NCBI GenBank assembly: GCA_037349105.1
Contig: JAYJMM010000037.1
Location: 806,001 to 870,000 of the forward strand
Length of the DNA stretch: 64,000 nt
From: Limnomonas spitsbergensis
Taxonomy: Eukaryota > Chlorophyta > Chlorophyceae > Chlamydomonadales
Direction: 5' to 3'
The notes under the pieces were generated by a model. It saw only the letters and a list, made by a program, of their open reading frames with translations. It ran no database searches and was not told the origin of the DNA. Of this stretch, positions 54,901-62,606 are shown piece after piece. The translations under genes were made by a program, and so were the position numbers. Position 1 is the first letter of the stretch. Every line of letters starts with the position of its first letter.

Positions 54901-57900
54901 GGGTTGCCTTTTGTCAGTTGGATTCCCGTAACGAACGAGGGCAGTTTACAGGGGGGGGGGGGCAAGAGCATCCCTTTGTGGCCACATGGGTCTTCTTTCA
55001 AAATCAGGCCATTCTTAGTTGGTGGGTTGCCTTTTGTCACTTGGATTCCCGTAACGAACGAGGGCAGTTTACAGAGGGGGGGGGTAAGAGCATCCCTTTT
55101 TGGCCGCATGGGTCTTCTTCCAAAATCAGGCCATTCTTAGTTGGTGGGTTGCCTTTTGTCAGTTGGATTCCCGTAACGAACGAGGGCAGTTTACAGAGGG
55201 GGGGGCAAGAGCATCCCTTTGTGGCCGCATGGGTCTTCTTCCAAAATCAGGCCATTCTTAGTTGGTGGGTTGCCTTTTGTCAGTTGGATTCCCGTAACGA
55301 ACGAGGGCAGTTTACAGAGGGGGGGGGGTAAGAGCATCCCTTTGTGGCCGCATGGGTCTTCTTCCGAAATCAGGCCATTCTTAGTTGGTGGGTTGCCTTT
55401 TGTCAGTTGGATTCCCGTAACGAACGAGGGCAGTTTACAGGGGGGGGGGCAAGAGCATCCCTTTGTGGCCGCATGGGTCTTCTTCCGAAATTAGGCCATT
55501 CTTAGTTGGTAAGTTGCCTTTTGTCAGTTGGATTCCCGTAACGAACGAGGGCAGTTTACAGGGGGGGGGGGGAAGAGCATCCCTTTGTGGCTGCATGGGT
55601 CTTCTTACGAAATCAGGCCATTCTTAGTTGGTGGGTTGCCTTTTGTCAGTTGGATTCCCATAACGAACGAGGGTAGTTTACAGGGGTTGTGCAAGAGCAT
55701 CCCGTTGTGGCCGCATGGGTCTTCGTCCGAAATCAGGCCGTTCTTAGTTGGTGGGTTGCCTTTTGTCAGTTGGATTCCCGTAACGGACGAGGGCAGTTTA
55801 CAGGGGGGGGGAGCAAGAGCATCCCTTTGTGGCCGCACAGGTCTTCTTCCGAAATTAGGCCATTCTTAGTTGGTGGGTTGCCTTTTGTCAGTTGGATTCC
55901 CGTAACGAACGAGGGCAGTTTACAGGGGGGGGGGGGAAGAGCATCCCTTTTTGGCCGCATGGGTCTTCTTCCAAAATCAGACCATTCTTAGTTGGTGGGT
56001 TGCCTTTTGTCAGTTGGATTCCCGTAACGAACGAGGGCAGTTTACAGGGGGGGGGGGGCAAGAGCATCCCTTTGTGGCCACATGGGTCTTCTTTCGAAAT
56101 CAGGCCATTCTTAGTTGGTGGGTTGCCTTTTGTCACTTGGATTCCCGTAACGAACGAGGGCAGTTTACAGAGGGGGGGGGTAAGAGCATCCCTTTTTGGC
56201 CGCATGGGTCTTCTTCCAAAATCAGGCCATTCTTAGTTGGTGGGTTGCCTTTTGTCAGTTGGATTCCCGTAACGAACGAGGGCAGTTTACAGAGGGGGGG
56301 GCAAGAGCATCCCTTTGTGGCCGCATGGGTCTTCTTCCAAAATCAGGCCATTCTTAGTTGGTGGGTTGCCTTTTGTCAGTTGGATTCCCGTAACGAACGA
56401 GGGCAGTTTACAGAGGGGGGGGGGTAAGAGCATCCCTTTGTGGCCGCATGGGTCTTCTTCCGAAATCAGGCCATTCTTAGTTGGTGGGTTGCCTTTTGTC
56501 AGTTGGATTCCCGTAACGAACGAGGGCAGTTTACAGGGGGGGGGGCAAGAGCATCCCTTTGTGGCCGCATGGGTCTTCTTCCGAAATTAGGCCATTCTTA
56601 GTTGGTAAGTTGCCTTTTGTCAGTTGGATTCCCGTAACGAACGAGGGCAGTTTACAGGGGGGGGGGGGAAGAGCATCCCTTTGTGGCTGCATGGGTCTTC
56701 TTACGAAATCAGGCCATTCTTAGTTGGTGGGTTGCCTTTTGTCAGTTGGATTCCCATAACGAACGAGGGTAGTTTACAGGGGTTGTGCAAGAGCATCCCG
56801 TTGTGGCCGCATGGGTCTTCGTCCGAAATCAGGCCGTTCTTAGTTGGTGGGTTGCCTTTTGTCAGTTGGATTCCCGTAACGGACGAGGGCAGTTTACAGG
56901 GGGGGGGAGCAAGAGCATCCCTTTGTGGCCGCACAGGTCTTCTTCCGAAATTAGGCCATTCTTAGTTGGTGGGTTGCCTTTTGTCAGTTGGATTCCCGTA
57001 ACGAACGAGGGCAGTTTACAGTGGGGGGGGGGAAGAGCATCCCTTTGAGGCTGCATGGGTCTTCTTACGAAATCAGGCCATTCTTAGTTGGTGGGTTGCC
57101 TTTTGTCAGTTGGATTCCCATAACGAACGAGGGTAGTTTACAGGGGTTGTGCAAGAGCATCCCTTTGTGGCCGCATGGGTCTTCGTCCGAAATCAGGCCG
57201 TTCTTAGTTGGTGGGTTGCCTTTTGTCAGTTGGATTCCCGTAACGGACGAGGGCAGTTTACAGGGGGGGGGAGCAAGAGCATCCCTTTGTGGCCGCACAG
57301 GTCTTCTTCCAAAATCAGGCCATTCTTAGTTGGTGGGTTGCCTTTTGTCACTTGGATTCCCATAACGAACGAGGGTAGTTTACAGGGGTTGTGCAAGAGC
57401 ATCCCTTTGTGGCCGCATGGGTCTTCGTCCGAAATCAGGCCATTCTTAGTTGGTGGGTTGCCTTTTGTCAGTTGGATTCCCATAACGAACGAGGGCAGTT
57501 TACAGAGGGGGGGGCAAGAGCATCCCTTTGTGGCCGCATGGGTCTTCTTCCAAAATCAGGCCATTCTTAGTTGGTGGGTTGCCTTTTGTCAGCTGGATTC
57601 CCGTAACGGACGAGGGCAGTTTACAGGGGGGGGGTGCAAGAGCATCCCTTTGTGGCCGCATGGGTCTTCTTACGAAATTGGGTGGTCACAAGACTGCGTG
57701 TATTTGAGCGCATGTAAGCAACACCCTGTGCTGCCGGAAAGGGACGTGGTGGTGCAAGCCCCATTGCTTGGGCCACAGTAATGGCTTGTCCCAGTCTGCT
57801 CCCAGTGATGGCATCCTGCCAAACCCCGAAGGAAGCTGCCTAGTGCCTGCCATTTATTTGCATTCAAACTAAATCAGCCTGCCATCTGTCCCCCCAGATC

Positions 57901-59073
57901 TGCACCTGGCTGGGTCGGGAGCCGTCCAGTGTCCCGTCTGAGAGGCCGACCACACCGGCCGGTGCCTGGCCAGGGGCGAGGACCTGAACCACAATGTGGT
58001 ACTTGCGCGCATCCTGGGGGGAATGGAGGGGGCATGCTTTGGGGAAGGGAGGGAGGGAGGGAGAAGGGGAGAAAGGGAGAAAGGGAAGGGGGGAGGGAGA
58101 AAGGGAAGGGAGAAAGGGGAGGGGGAAAGGGAAGGGTGAAAGGGAAGGGGGCATGAATTGGGATTGAGGGAGAAAGGGAGAAAAGGATAAAGGGAGGGGG
58201 GCATGCCTTGGGAGGGAGAAAGGGATGGAGAAAGGGAGGGAGGGAGATCGACACACCTCGGGAGAAAGGGAGGGAGGGAGATCGACACACCTTGGGAGAA
58301 AGGGAGGGAATGAGGAACGCATTAAATGTGTGCCTTGGGCCCCTCGCTATATGTGAGGGAGCGAGGGAGGGGGGGAGAGAGGGAGGGAGTGTGAGGCAGG
58401 CAGGCCATGGGAGGAAGGGATAGAGGGGGGGATGGAGGAAAACATTTATGTTGTGCCCCTCGCGATACATTTTGGAGCGAGGGAGGAAGGTAGATATGTC
58501 AGCAGGCATGCCTCGGGAGGAAGGCATAGAGGGAGGGTGGGAGGTTATAGAATGGCAGTGTGCGACGTGTGTCTCATGAGCACATGCCCAAGGCAAGTGA
58601 ATGGGTTGATGGATATCAGGTTCGCCGACTGTGCTTCTTAGTATTGTACAATTCGTCTACTGGGTTGTGCATGGCATATTGGCATCTGAGGGGGTCGACA
58701 ATAGGGCCATGCGAAGCGCATGCCATGCGTATGGGCCCTTCACAGCGACGCTGTGACCTGAGCACATGCAGTGGCCTTATCAAAATATGTACAGCATTGT
58801 GCCCCATTGTCCCCATGTGCACTAGCGAAGGGCTCAACGGGGTGGCTGGGCATTTGATGACGGTTGGGCCGACCTCTGAGAGGTGCCCCAAGGTTAGACG
58901 TACAGTCTTACTCCCCTCAACTCAACATCATTGGATATGTGCTGCCCAGGCGATCACACGCAAGGTGCATGCATTATTCAGAGTACATCCGGCTCGGGTG
59001 GCAGCAGGGCCCCGCGCACCTGAACTTTGACGCCCAGGATGGACACCCGCAGGGTGCGCGCAGCTCCCGGCAT
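33952..59073 (-). CDS. C2-domain and coiled-coil protein, CCDC33-like, 24 exons
   Basis: Exons on the minus strand are 59020-59073, 57906-58013, 52976-53132, 52478-52533, 51169-51298, 49714-49904, 48612-48737, 46466-46593, 45991-46083, 45547-45670, 44808-45140, 43846-43980, 43042-43230, 41949-42146, 41319-41467, 40574-40777, 39780-39888, 38786-38956, 37103-37201, 36234-36287, 35669-35782, 35199-35292, 34639-34833 and 33952-34154. Every junction keeps phase: 1137 aa from ATG 59073. The N-terminal half has C2-like stretches (TLRVSILGVKVQ; TETCGMSNNPEFLNRVFVMR; CTLMVLVTRAENLPL with DPYWGELLQV). The middle is Pro/Ala-rich; about residues 680-935 are charged and coiled-coil-like (QMHGEQVDTLELKRR, SQKLSKELAEQ); the tail is Ser/Pro-rich, then acidic, then AVPPLKK. 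The order (N-terminal C2-like part, second C2, coiled coil) and local matches resemble metazoan CCDC33 as I recall it; a ciliary role is inference. The 45991 donor is GC. Confidence 0.8.
34380..34605. repeat. 25-30-bp tandem repeat (aaaccctacacagtcaaccc)
   Basis: About nine copies with cactgtaaaccctacacagtc and cagggtaaaccctagacagtc variants, next to the donor of exon 34639-34833. Confidence 0.92.
34975..35195. repeat. Pyrimidine-rich short tandem repeat (cagcttcctcatcttccctc)
   Basis: Imperfect ~20-bp repeats (cagcttccacc, cagtttcatc) ending at the donor of exon 35199-35292. Confidence 0.8.
36290..36660. repeat. Exon 36234-36287 acceptor-edge copy and short tandem repeats
   Basis: The acceptor flank tgtatgcaccgctgcatcac (36291-36310) is repeated at about 36424-36450 as ggatgcaccgctgcatcaca. 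Further right are ~40-bp repeats (agcgacatcacaagacacgg) in three copies at 36495-36612, and a gaatgtagccgaggatttg repeat at 36325-36420. Confidence 0.8.
37185..37570 (-). repeat. Copies of exon 37103-37201 acceptor edge
   Basis: The exon start (gacggctgatgctggcaacc on the plus strand) with its intron flank recurs at about 37275-37300 (gtcggctgatgctggcaacc), 37380-37400 (gacggctgatgctggcaacc) and 37520-37565 (ccttctcctgctgatcataa...ggggctggcaaccc). The last copy includes about 45 exon bases. Confidence 0.92.
37880..38610. repeat. 38-bp minisatellite (ttttgctcagtctggccc / ttttgctcagtccacccc)
   Basis: About nineteen copies of a 38-bp unit made of two ~19-bp half-units. Both ends carry ggcccgttcgaaacaggctt-like sequence, and the right end continues into gcgtcaactttgtgacaaca, the reverse complement of dispersed family C seen at 49913 and 50671. 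The array therefore grew inside a family C element. Two long plus-strand open frames are by-products. Confidence 0.95.
39090..39550. repeat. 34-bp minisatellite (gatctaggtaagggttttga)
   Basis: About thirteen copies of gatctaggtaagggttttga followed by gaatggggatcttct, in the intron between exons 39780-39888 and 38786-38956. Confidence 0.95.
39875..40145 (-). repeat. Duplicated acceptor edge of exon 39780-39888
   Basis: The segment ccatgtgagcgccttgaagc, tcatggtacctgagtgcagg, gagaaccatcagcgc recurs about 143 bp away (40003-40063) as ccatgtgagcaccttaaagc, tcatggtttctgagtgcagg. The next flank (gatgagcatgcaccagaccg / gatgagcgtgcaccagaccg) is also shared, so the unit is about 143 bp and includes 30 exon bases. 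Confidence 0.92.
40370..40610 (-). repeat. Copies of exon 40574-40777 donor edge
   Basis: The true junction (tcacctcctcttgagttcca, gcgtgtccacctgctccccg) has copies at about 40412-40455 (tcacctcctcctgagtccca, gcgtatccacctgctcccca) and 40494-40530 (tcacctcctcttgagtgtcc, acctgctccccagcc). Confidence 0.92.
40790..41008. mobile_element. hAT-like MITE, reverse orientation, degenerate left end
   Basis: The interior (ggccggcctacgactggtgg-like, tcacaaatgggtcccccggc, tgtagctgacatgtagctga) and right end (gacacgaaaaaataaacact) match the family. The left terminus cannot be placed exactly; it lies within about 30 bp of the acceptor of exon 40574-40777. Confidence 0.72.
41540..41965 (-). repeat. Copies of exon 41949-42146 donor edge, with telomere-like spacers
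   Basis: The junction segment caccagcgtctcaaggatcg, cagggctcgcgcctcctccc recurs at about 41680-41730 (caccagtgtctcaaggatca, cagggcttgagcctccgcct) and about 41545-41590 (taaggatcgcagggcttcag, cctccgcctccgtggccgcc). Between them are ccctaaaccctaaagcccta-like runs. Weaker traces occur at 42290-42400. Confidence 0.88.
43490..43735. repeat. 35-55-bp tandem repeat (gcctttcagatgcgtggcca)
   Basis: About six copies of gcctttcagactcgcggcca / gcctttcagatgcgtggcca with gccccgcttgcc, in the intron between exons 43846-43980 and 43042-43230. Confidence 0.9.
43970..44530 (-). repeat. Copies of exon 43846-43980 acceptor edge, three extra units
   Basis: The acceptor and first exon bases (tgtacgcctccgatatctgc on the plus strand) recur at about 44113 (tgtacgcctccgatgtcttc), 44259 (tgtacgcctccgatatctgc) and 44482 (tgtacgcctccgacatctgc). 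Each copy includes about 50 exon bases (tagctgcggcc..cctgcaaagg) and flank (gagcg.ggttcagaccc); spacing is 146-223 bp. Confidence 0.95.
44598..44632. repeat. Interstitial TTTAGGG telomere-like repeat
   Basis: About four perfect tttaggg units in a row. Related shorter runs (ccctaaaccctaa) occur at 22320-22430, 41630-41665, 45508-45530 and 53410-53427, all in introns. TTTAGGG is a plant/algal telomere motif. Confidence 0.9.
44655..44800. repeat. Short tandem repeat (aaccctgactctacaccaga)
   Basis: Seven or so imperfect ~21-bp copies (cctgaaccctgactc) next to the donor of exon 44808-45140. Confidence 0.85.
45230..45565 (-). repeat. Exon 45547-45670 donor-edge copy and flanking tandem repeats
   Basis: The junction plus 45 exon bases (cacatccgcgtgttgcgagg, gctccagcccagaggcggcg) is duplicated at about 45458-45502 (cacatagcatgttgcgaggg, ttccagcctagaggcggcgg). 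To its left are three ~75-bp copies of cagcagcaattcaataagaa...tcaaccagca. Confidence 0.88.
46615..47930. repeat. 26-bp minisatellite (gggactcagattgaggggg), about 49 copies
   Basis: Unit gactcagattgagggggcag plus ggcagg, with frequent T/C and G-run variants. It starts about 40 bp upstream of the acceptor of exon 46466-46593 and fills most of that intron. Short frames encoding RGQGRDSD-type repeats are not genes. Confidence 0.97.
48000..48110. repeat. 19-bp tandem repeat (agctccacgttcaaatgtac)
   Basis: Three consecutive copies of cagctccacgttSAAATGTA type at 48039-48098. Confidence 0.85.
48155..48625 (-). repeat. Degenerate copies of exon 48612-48737 donor edge
   Basis: The exon end (ctcacctgcagcagctcccc, ccagtaagggtccagtgcct, tcttggccact) is echoed at about 48510-48560 (ctcagtaagggtccagtgcc, ttcttgccta), 48353-48405 (tgcagcagctcaccctagca, ggggtcaaacgccttcttgg), about 48270-48310 and 48172-48225 (tcacctgcagcagctctcct, cagcaggggtcaggcaag). 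Units are roughly 90-160 bp and increasingly diverged to the left. Confidence 0.87.
48715..49195 (-). repeat. Tandem array of exon 48612-48737 acceptor edge, about six units
   Basis: The first 25 exon bases and acceptor (cacgaaggtgctggggggca, cgtcctggttggt) recur at about 48795, 48870, 48948, 49023, 49117 and in part 49165, with a shared intronic part (tagggttcagggtacaaccc). Unit length is about 75-90 bp. Together with 48155-48625, both edges of this exon have been amplified. Confidence 0.95.
49485..49735 (-). repeat. Copies of exon 49714-49904 donor edge
   Basis: Two intronic units, at about 49482-49560 and 49572-49650, each carry a cac.ctagggatggcttctcct / ctctagggaaattttttcct plus cctggacacgagcagcagcg segment. 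These match the exon end (cactagcggcaggttttctg, agtcacaagcaccatcagcg). Confidence 0.75.
49913..49985. repeat. Dispersed repeat family C
   Basis: ttgttgttacaaagttgacg followed by caaccacccacagccttttg and ccaggcagagcgaa. It is shared with 50671-50740 and, in reverse, with 38580-38632 and 37890-37950. It begins only 8 bp from the acceptor of exon 49714-49904 and so supplies that intron's pyrimidine tract on the minus strand. Confidence 0.82.
50225..50385. mobile_element. Degenerate hAT-like MITE relic (tentative)
   Basis: ggtttgggccataatcgggc followed by cttgggcgaccgcgtggtgg resembles the right half of the 27137 element (ggtttggtcctaattgggct, tttggcggccgctgggcgg). The ends have decayed and no target duplication was found. 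Confidence 0.45.
50671..50740. repeat. Dispersed repeat family C
   Basis: ttgttgccacaaagttgacg, caaccacccacagcctttta, caaaagggccaggcagagca. Same family as 49913-49985 and the ends of the 37880-38610 array. Confidence 0.85.
50800..51130. repeat. Telomere-like degenerate repeat (ccctaaacccttatgaaa)
   Basis: About eighteen copies of an 18-19-bp unit combining ccctaaaccc with ttatgaaa, next to the donor of exon 51169-51298. Confidence 0.93.
51640..52265. repeat. 28-bp minisatellite (gggggccaggagtcccaaag)
   Basis: About 22 copies of gggggccaggagtcccaaag plus caggttat, with few variants, in the intron between exons 52478-52533 and 51169-51298. Plus-strand frames of up to 323 aa are by-products of the repeat. 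Confidence 0.97.
52764..52975. repeat. 12-bp minisatellite (catgcagcaacc)
   Basis: About seventeen copies of ccatgcagcaac / ccatgcatcagc, starting directly at the donor of exon 52976-53132. The 12-bp period is a multiple of three, so open frames occur on both strands, but the position inside an intron argues against coding. Confidence 0.95.
53147..53333. repeat. Dispersed repeat family D, copy 1
   Basis: About 185 bp from tttttgtcgtcgggtaagta to gtagctggttgcatgat. Matches 59402-59605 over several blocks (aattcaacaggatggattcg, cgggtgctatgccccacgta). It ends 15 bp from the acceptor of exon 52976-53132. Confidence 0.85.
53625..57665. repeat. ~121-bp satellite array, about 33 units, with 1096-bp higher-order repeat
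   Basis: Each unit reads a G-run of 7-13, then caagagcatccctttgtggc, cgcatgggtcttcttccaaa, atcaggccattcttagttgg, gggttgccttttgtcagttg and gattcccgtaacgaacgagg. Variant patterns recur every 1096 bp (nine units): starts at 54123, 55219 and 56315; caggggttgtgcaagagcat near 54583, 55679 and 56775. It occupies nearly all of the intron between exons 57906-58013 and 52976-53132. Open frames on both strands are not genes. Confidence 0.97.
58020..58545. repeat. Purine-rich tract (ggagaaagggaggg) with short tandem repeats
   Basis: Long G/A-rich sequence with repeats such as gagatcgacacacct.gggag (58245-58305), next to the acceptor of exon 57906-58013. On the transcript it is an extended pyrimidine tract. 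Confidence 0.85.
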
Positions 59074-59401
59074 CCTTTGCCTGGTCCTCCTCCGGCTGCT
59101 CCTGCCTCTGTCGGATTGCTACTGATATTTGACGTTGCTTTTGAACCTAGCAACGCCTAGCTGCGGTTGGTGTAACTAGGTCGGTCTTCTCTACTAGGTG
59201 CGATACAGCCCGGACCCCTGCAGTGACTGCTAGAACGGTACGAGCACGTAGAAATTCGCGGTACTATCATGCCACCTCTGGTTTGCTAAACAGCTGGTTG
59301 AGCTGAGTTGGAAGGGCTGGGTATCCAAGCTCCTGCCACTGCCCTTCCGCCGAGGCTTCCGTCTGGCCCCGAAACCAACTTCGAAGGAATAGAGGACTGG
59401 C

Positions 59402-59605
59402 TTTTTGTCGTCGGGTGAGTACTGATGAGTAGCCTATCTTCAATTGAGTAGTCTATCTTAAATTCAACAGGATGGATTCGTAAGCCGATGCTAGCTCTGT
59501 TCTCGGGTGCTATGCCCCACGTACCCATTTAAGTAGAAACTATAGTAGAAACTATAAGCCCTCTTATATCGACAGGTCGTTTTATGTCTGCAGATCAGTA
59601 GCTGG
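59402..59605. repeat. Dispersed repeat family D, copy 2
   Basis: Diverged copy of 53147-53333 starting tttttgtcgtcgggtgagta and ending agtagctggttgcatgat. It contains a local duplication (tcttcaattgagtagtctat). No terminal inverted repeat or coding region was seen. Confidence 0.85.
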
Positions 59606-59828
59606 TTGCATGATGACACATGCTTTAGTGCTTCCCCCTTTTCCAGGGAGCACTATTACAGGTACACATGCCATGTGCATGTGTCGCGGCACAGGGGTGC
59701 ACCCTAAGGAATGGGTGCACCAAGCAAAAAGAATACAAGACATTAAACAAGTACTAATAAACTCTTACAGAGCTTATAGTAGGAGCTTCTCAATTCAGTG
59801 CTGTAACTCAGTGAACTGAGCTCGATAA

Positions 59829-59856
59829 CAGGTGAGTAGCTAGAGCTACTCACCTG
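59829..59856. repeat. 13-bp perfect inverted repeat with 2-bp spacer
   Basis: caggtgagtagct and agctactcacctg flank ag. Each strand therefore reads a consensus splice donor (CAG/GTGAGT). It could form a strong hairpin; function unknown. Confidence 0.85.
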
Positions 59857-60954
59857 GACTTCTTCGATACTGTCGACAGGATTCCGTTTAGCCTCGACTC
59901 CTGAGGTTCTTCTAGACTTCCTGGGACGATCTTGGGCGAATGTTGCCGTTGATCTGCTGTGATGAGTCGCTTGCTTGGCGACTTCTGATGATTGAAGATA
60001 TCTCTGATTGCTCAGATGGTCGACTTGGAGCCACAGGAAAGGCTTTGTAGTGGACGGAGATGTGATGGTTTGGTGGTGGTAATATCCAGCCGTAGGGCTG
60101 GACATATGCCTTGTTAAGAGGCAGGAATAACTTTAATTGCTGCAGATAGTCGACTGTTGGCCTAGCTGCTCTGCCAGCTTCGTATTGGAGACTTGTTGAT
60201 GCTTTTAGGGTCGCTGTTGGCCTAGATGCTCTGCCAGTTTCCCCTTAGTAAGACTTGGTGACGATTTACTTGCAAAGACAATATTCAAGATTGAAAGCTC
60301 GGAAACGTTAAGGGCTATCAAAGGCTGTGAAATCACAGTAAGAAAGAAAAAGTAAAGGACCCAATTCGGGACCCTCTAAGACGGCAAACACACTTGTTCA
60401 TATTCACACATAACTTCCAACCGAAAAGCAGTTGGCACGGTCAAACGCACGGTGCAGTCATACGTCGTGACATATGAATCGGGGGATCATCATGGGATCA
60501 TGTGTGGGGGCCCCTTGTCAGTGACAAGTTGTCACGGGCCATGCCTATCACGACCTCGCGGTTGTCTCATGGCTGTTGTCCCCAACCAAAATAATGGTTA
60601 TCTACTTACACGAGCCATTCATTGGTCCCAGTTCCTGTCTCCCAGTGGTAAAGTCGCCTGCCTCTAGCGTCCTCTTGCACGGGTCCCTGCGGTGGACCTT
60701 TCATATTTAACTACTGCAGTTGGGGACCCCATTCAAGATACTGGAAGTGGACTTGCTTGTAACCTACTTCCAACAAGTTGCTTTGTCTTGCCCCTTCTAA
60801 GTGGGTGTATGCTCTTTCAAGTATGCCCTACAATTGGGAGGGAGGATTCAGACTGAATTTTAGCACCCTAAACAATTTCACACTTTGTATCGAGCTTCGT
60901 ATGTCATCTTTTGGCATCCCATGTCGAACACCAAAATGGACAAGCGCAACAGTA

Positions 60955-61115
60955 CGAACAATGCAACCCCAAGTTTTGTTATGGGTGCATGCAACCCCAA
61001 GTTTTGTCATGCATGCAAGTATGCAACCCCAAATTTTGTCATGCGTGCATGCATCCCCAAGTTTTGTCATGGGTGCATGCAACCCAAAGTTGTGTCATGC
61101 ATGCAAGTATGCAAC
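60955..61115. repeat. ~36-bp tandem repeat (gcaaccccaagttttgtcat)
   Basis: Five imperfect copies of atgcaaccccaagttttgtc followed by atgcatgcaagt or atgggtgc, intergenic. Confidence 0.92.
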
Positions 61116-61530
61116 CGATGACCACTGAGTCCTAGGTTGATGAGGGGTGTGGAAATTGGCACAACAACGTGATCAGAACGGTTGCACACTTCGGATGTTT
61201 TACAGTTCATTTCTCGACAAGCGATGCATGGTGCCTCGTGCTTGCAACGCTATGAGTGAATAGCACACACTAAATGTTCTGGATGCCCTCGATACGAAAG
61301 ATCGTCAATAAATAGCATAATTTGAGATAGTAATACAAGTAAGAAATATCCAGCAGCCCCCTCCTCTGGCCCACATCAGCTCCAGAACCTCCATGCAGGC
61401 CGCCAACATCATCATCTCTCATGCTTAACACAGTGATTAGGACAGGCCTCTGCCTTGCCTCGGCCCGCATAGAGCCCCGTCCCGCACGTACCCAGCCGGA
61501 GGACCCCATCCCGCATCCATTAACCTATTC

Positions 61531-62562
61531 CTATGCCTCCTGCTGCTGATGCGCCATCCCCTGGATGTAGTTTTCCCGTTCTACATGTTCAATGGCGTCG
61601 CAGATGAAGGAGACGAGCTCGTACCAGTCCACGCTGCCGTTTTCGTCGGCATCAATGGCGGTGAACATGGCTCGCATGTGCATCTCAGACAGCTGGATGG
61701 CCTCAGATGAGCCCAGCTGCTCCAAAACCTACAAGAGGCAAGGTCATGACATGGTCAACAGGTGTTGGATATATCACTTTCTGAACATGTGGCCCTCAGT
61801 AGAGAAGGGTTGCATGGAAGGAGCGACGGATATGATATTTGACGCATTTCAGGGTGGGAGCAATTAAGGCAGGTTCTGAAGTAGACTGGCTGCTGCTTTA
61901 TGTAGCAGCTGTCAGTTACTTCCGCTACTGCGGGTTTCGGCACATTCAAAAACTTGGTTTTGTGAGAGATCACCTGATTAGTATTTTCTTTCAAGTTGTA
62001 GGACTTGAACTCCTTCCCACCAGCATGCCCACTGAATTTAGCGACGGATCTCTGCCCCTCCAGCTCAGGTCCTAACCCACAGTTTCAAGTTTATGTTGTT
62101 CTATGTGTTCTCATTTCAGTTCGCAGTTGCAACACAAGTCAACCGCTCCTGCATAACAACCAGGCCCAGGCTTCTCGCATCATCAGTTCGCCCCCCCCCA
62201 CCCTGCCTGCCTGCCCGACCACCCGCACCCACCGACATGACCTCAGGCAGAGTCAGCTGCCCAGTGCCCTCCACATCCGCCTCCTGGAACAGCTTTTGAA
62301 GCATCCCCTTGAGGGCGTCAAAGTCCATCCCCGTCATCATCTGCACCCCACCGGCATCGGCCACCTGCTTCACGGCCTGCGGGGGTAAAAAACAGTGTTT
62401 GTTTTTTCGAGACTCTGCTACATGTCAGATACACTCCGGCCTATGGCTGGGGGGCCCATTTGTGGCCAGCCATGCTGCTTTGGCCACCTGCTTCACGGCC
62501 TGCGTGGGGAAGAAGAGCAGATAGCAGCGCAGCCGGCATGTGAGCACGGCCGCAGTGGAGCG

Positions 62563-62606
<44 letters not shown>

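Larger units (their letters stand above)
59074..61530. other. Intergenic: between CCDC33-like start and EF-hand stop
   Basis: No gene seen. It holds the second family D repeat (59402-59605), a 28-bp near-palindrome (59829-59856), two gttggcctagctgctctgcc-type repeats at about 60150-60230, and a tandem of caagttttgtcatgcatgca units at about 60960-61110. The CCDC33-like promoter should lie near 59074-59300. A TGTAA motif (minus strand, about 61200) could end the EF-hand transcript. Confidence 0.5.

Noticed and set aside
53761..57781. Many 60-210-aa frames with SKIRPFLVGGLPFVSW repeats
   Set aside because: By-product of the ~121-bp satellite. G-run length changes shift the frame between units, so no continuous product exists.
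60600..60720. Possible tRNA-like sequence near tcccagtggtaaagtcgcct
   Set aside because: I could not fold a cloverleaf with consistent acceptor, anticodon and T arms.
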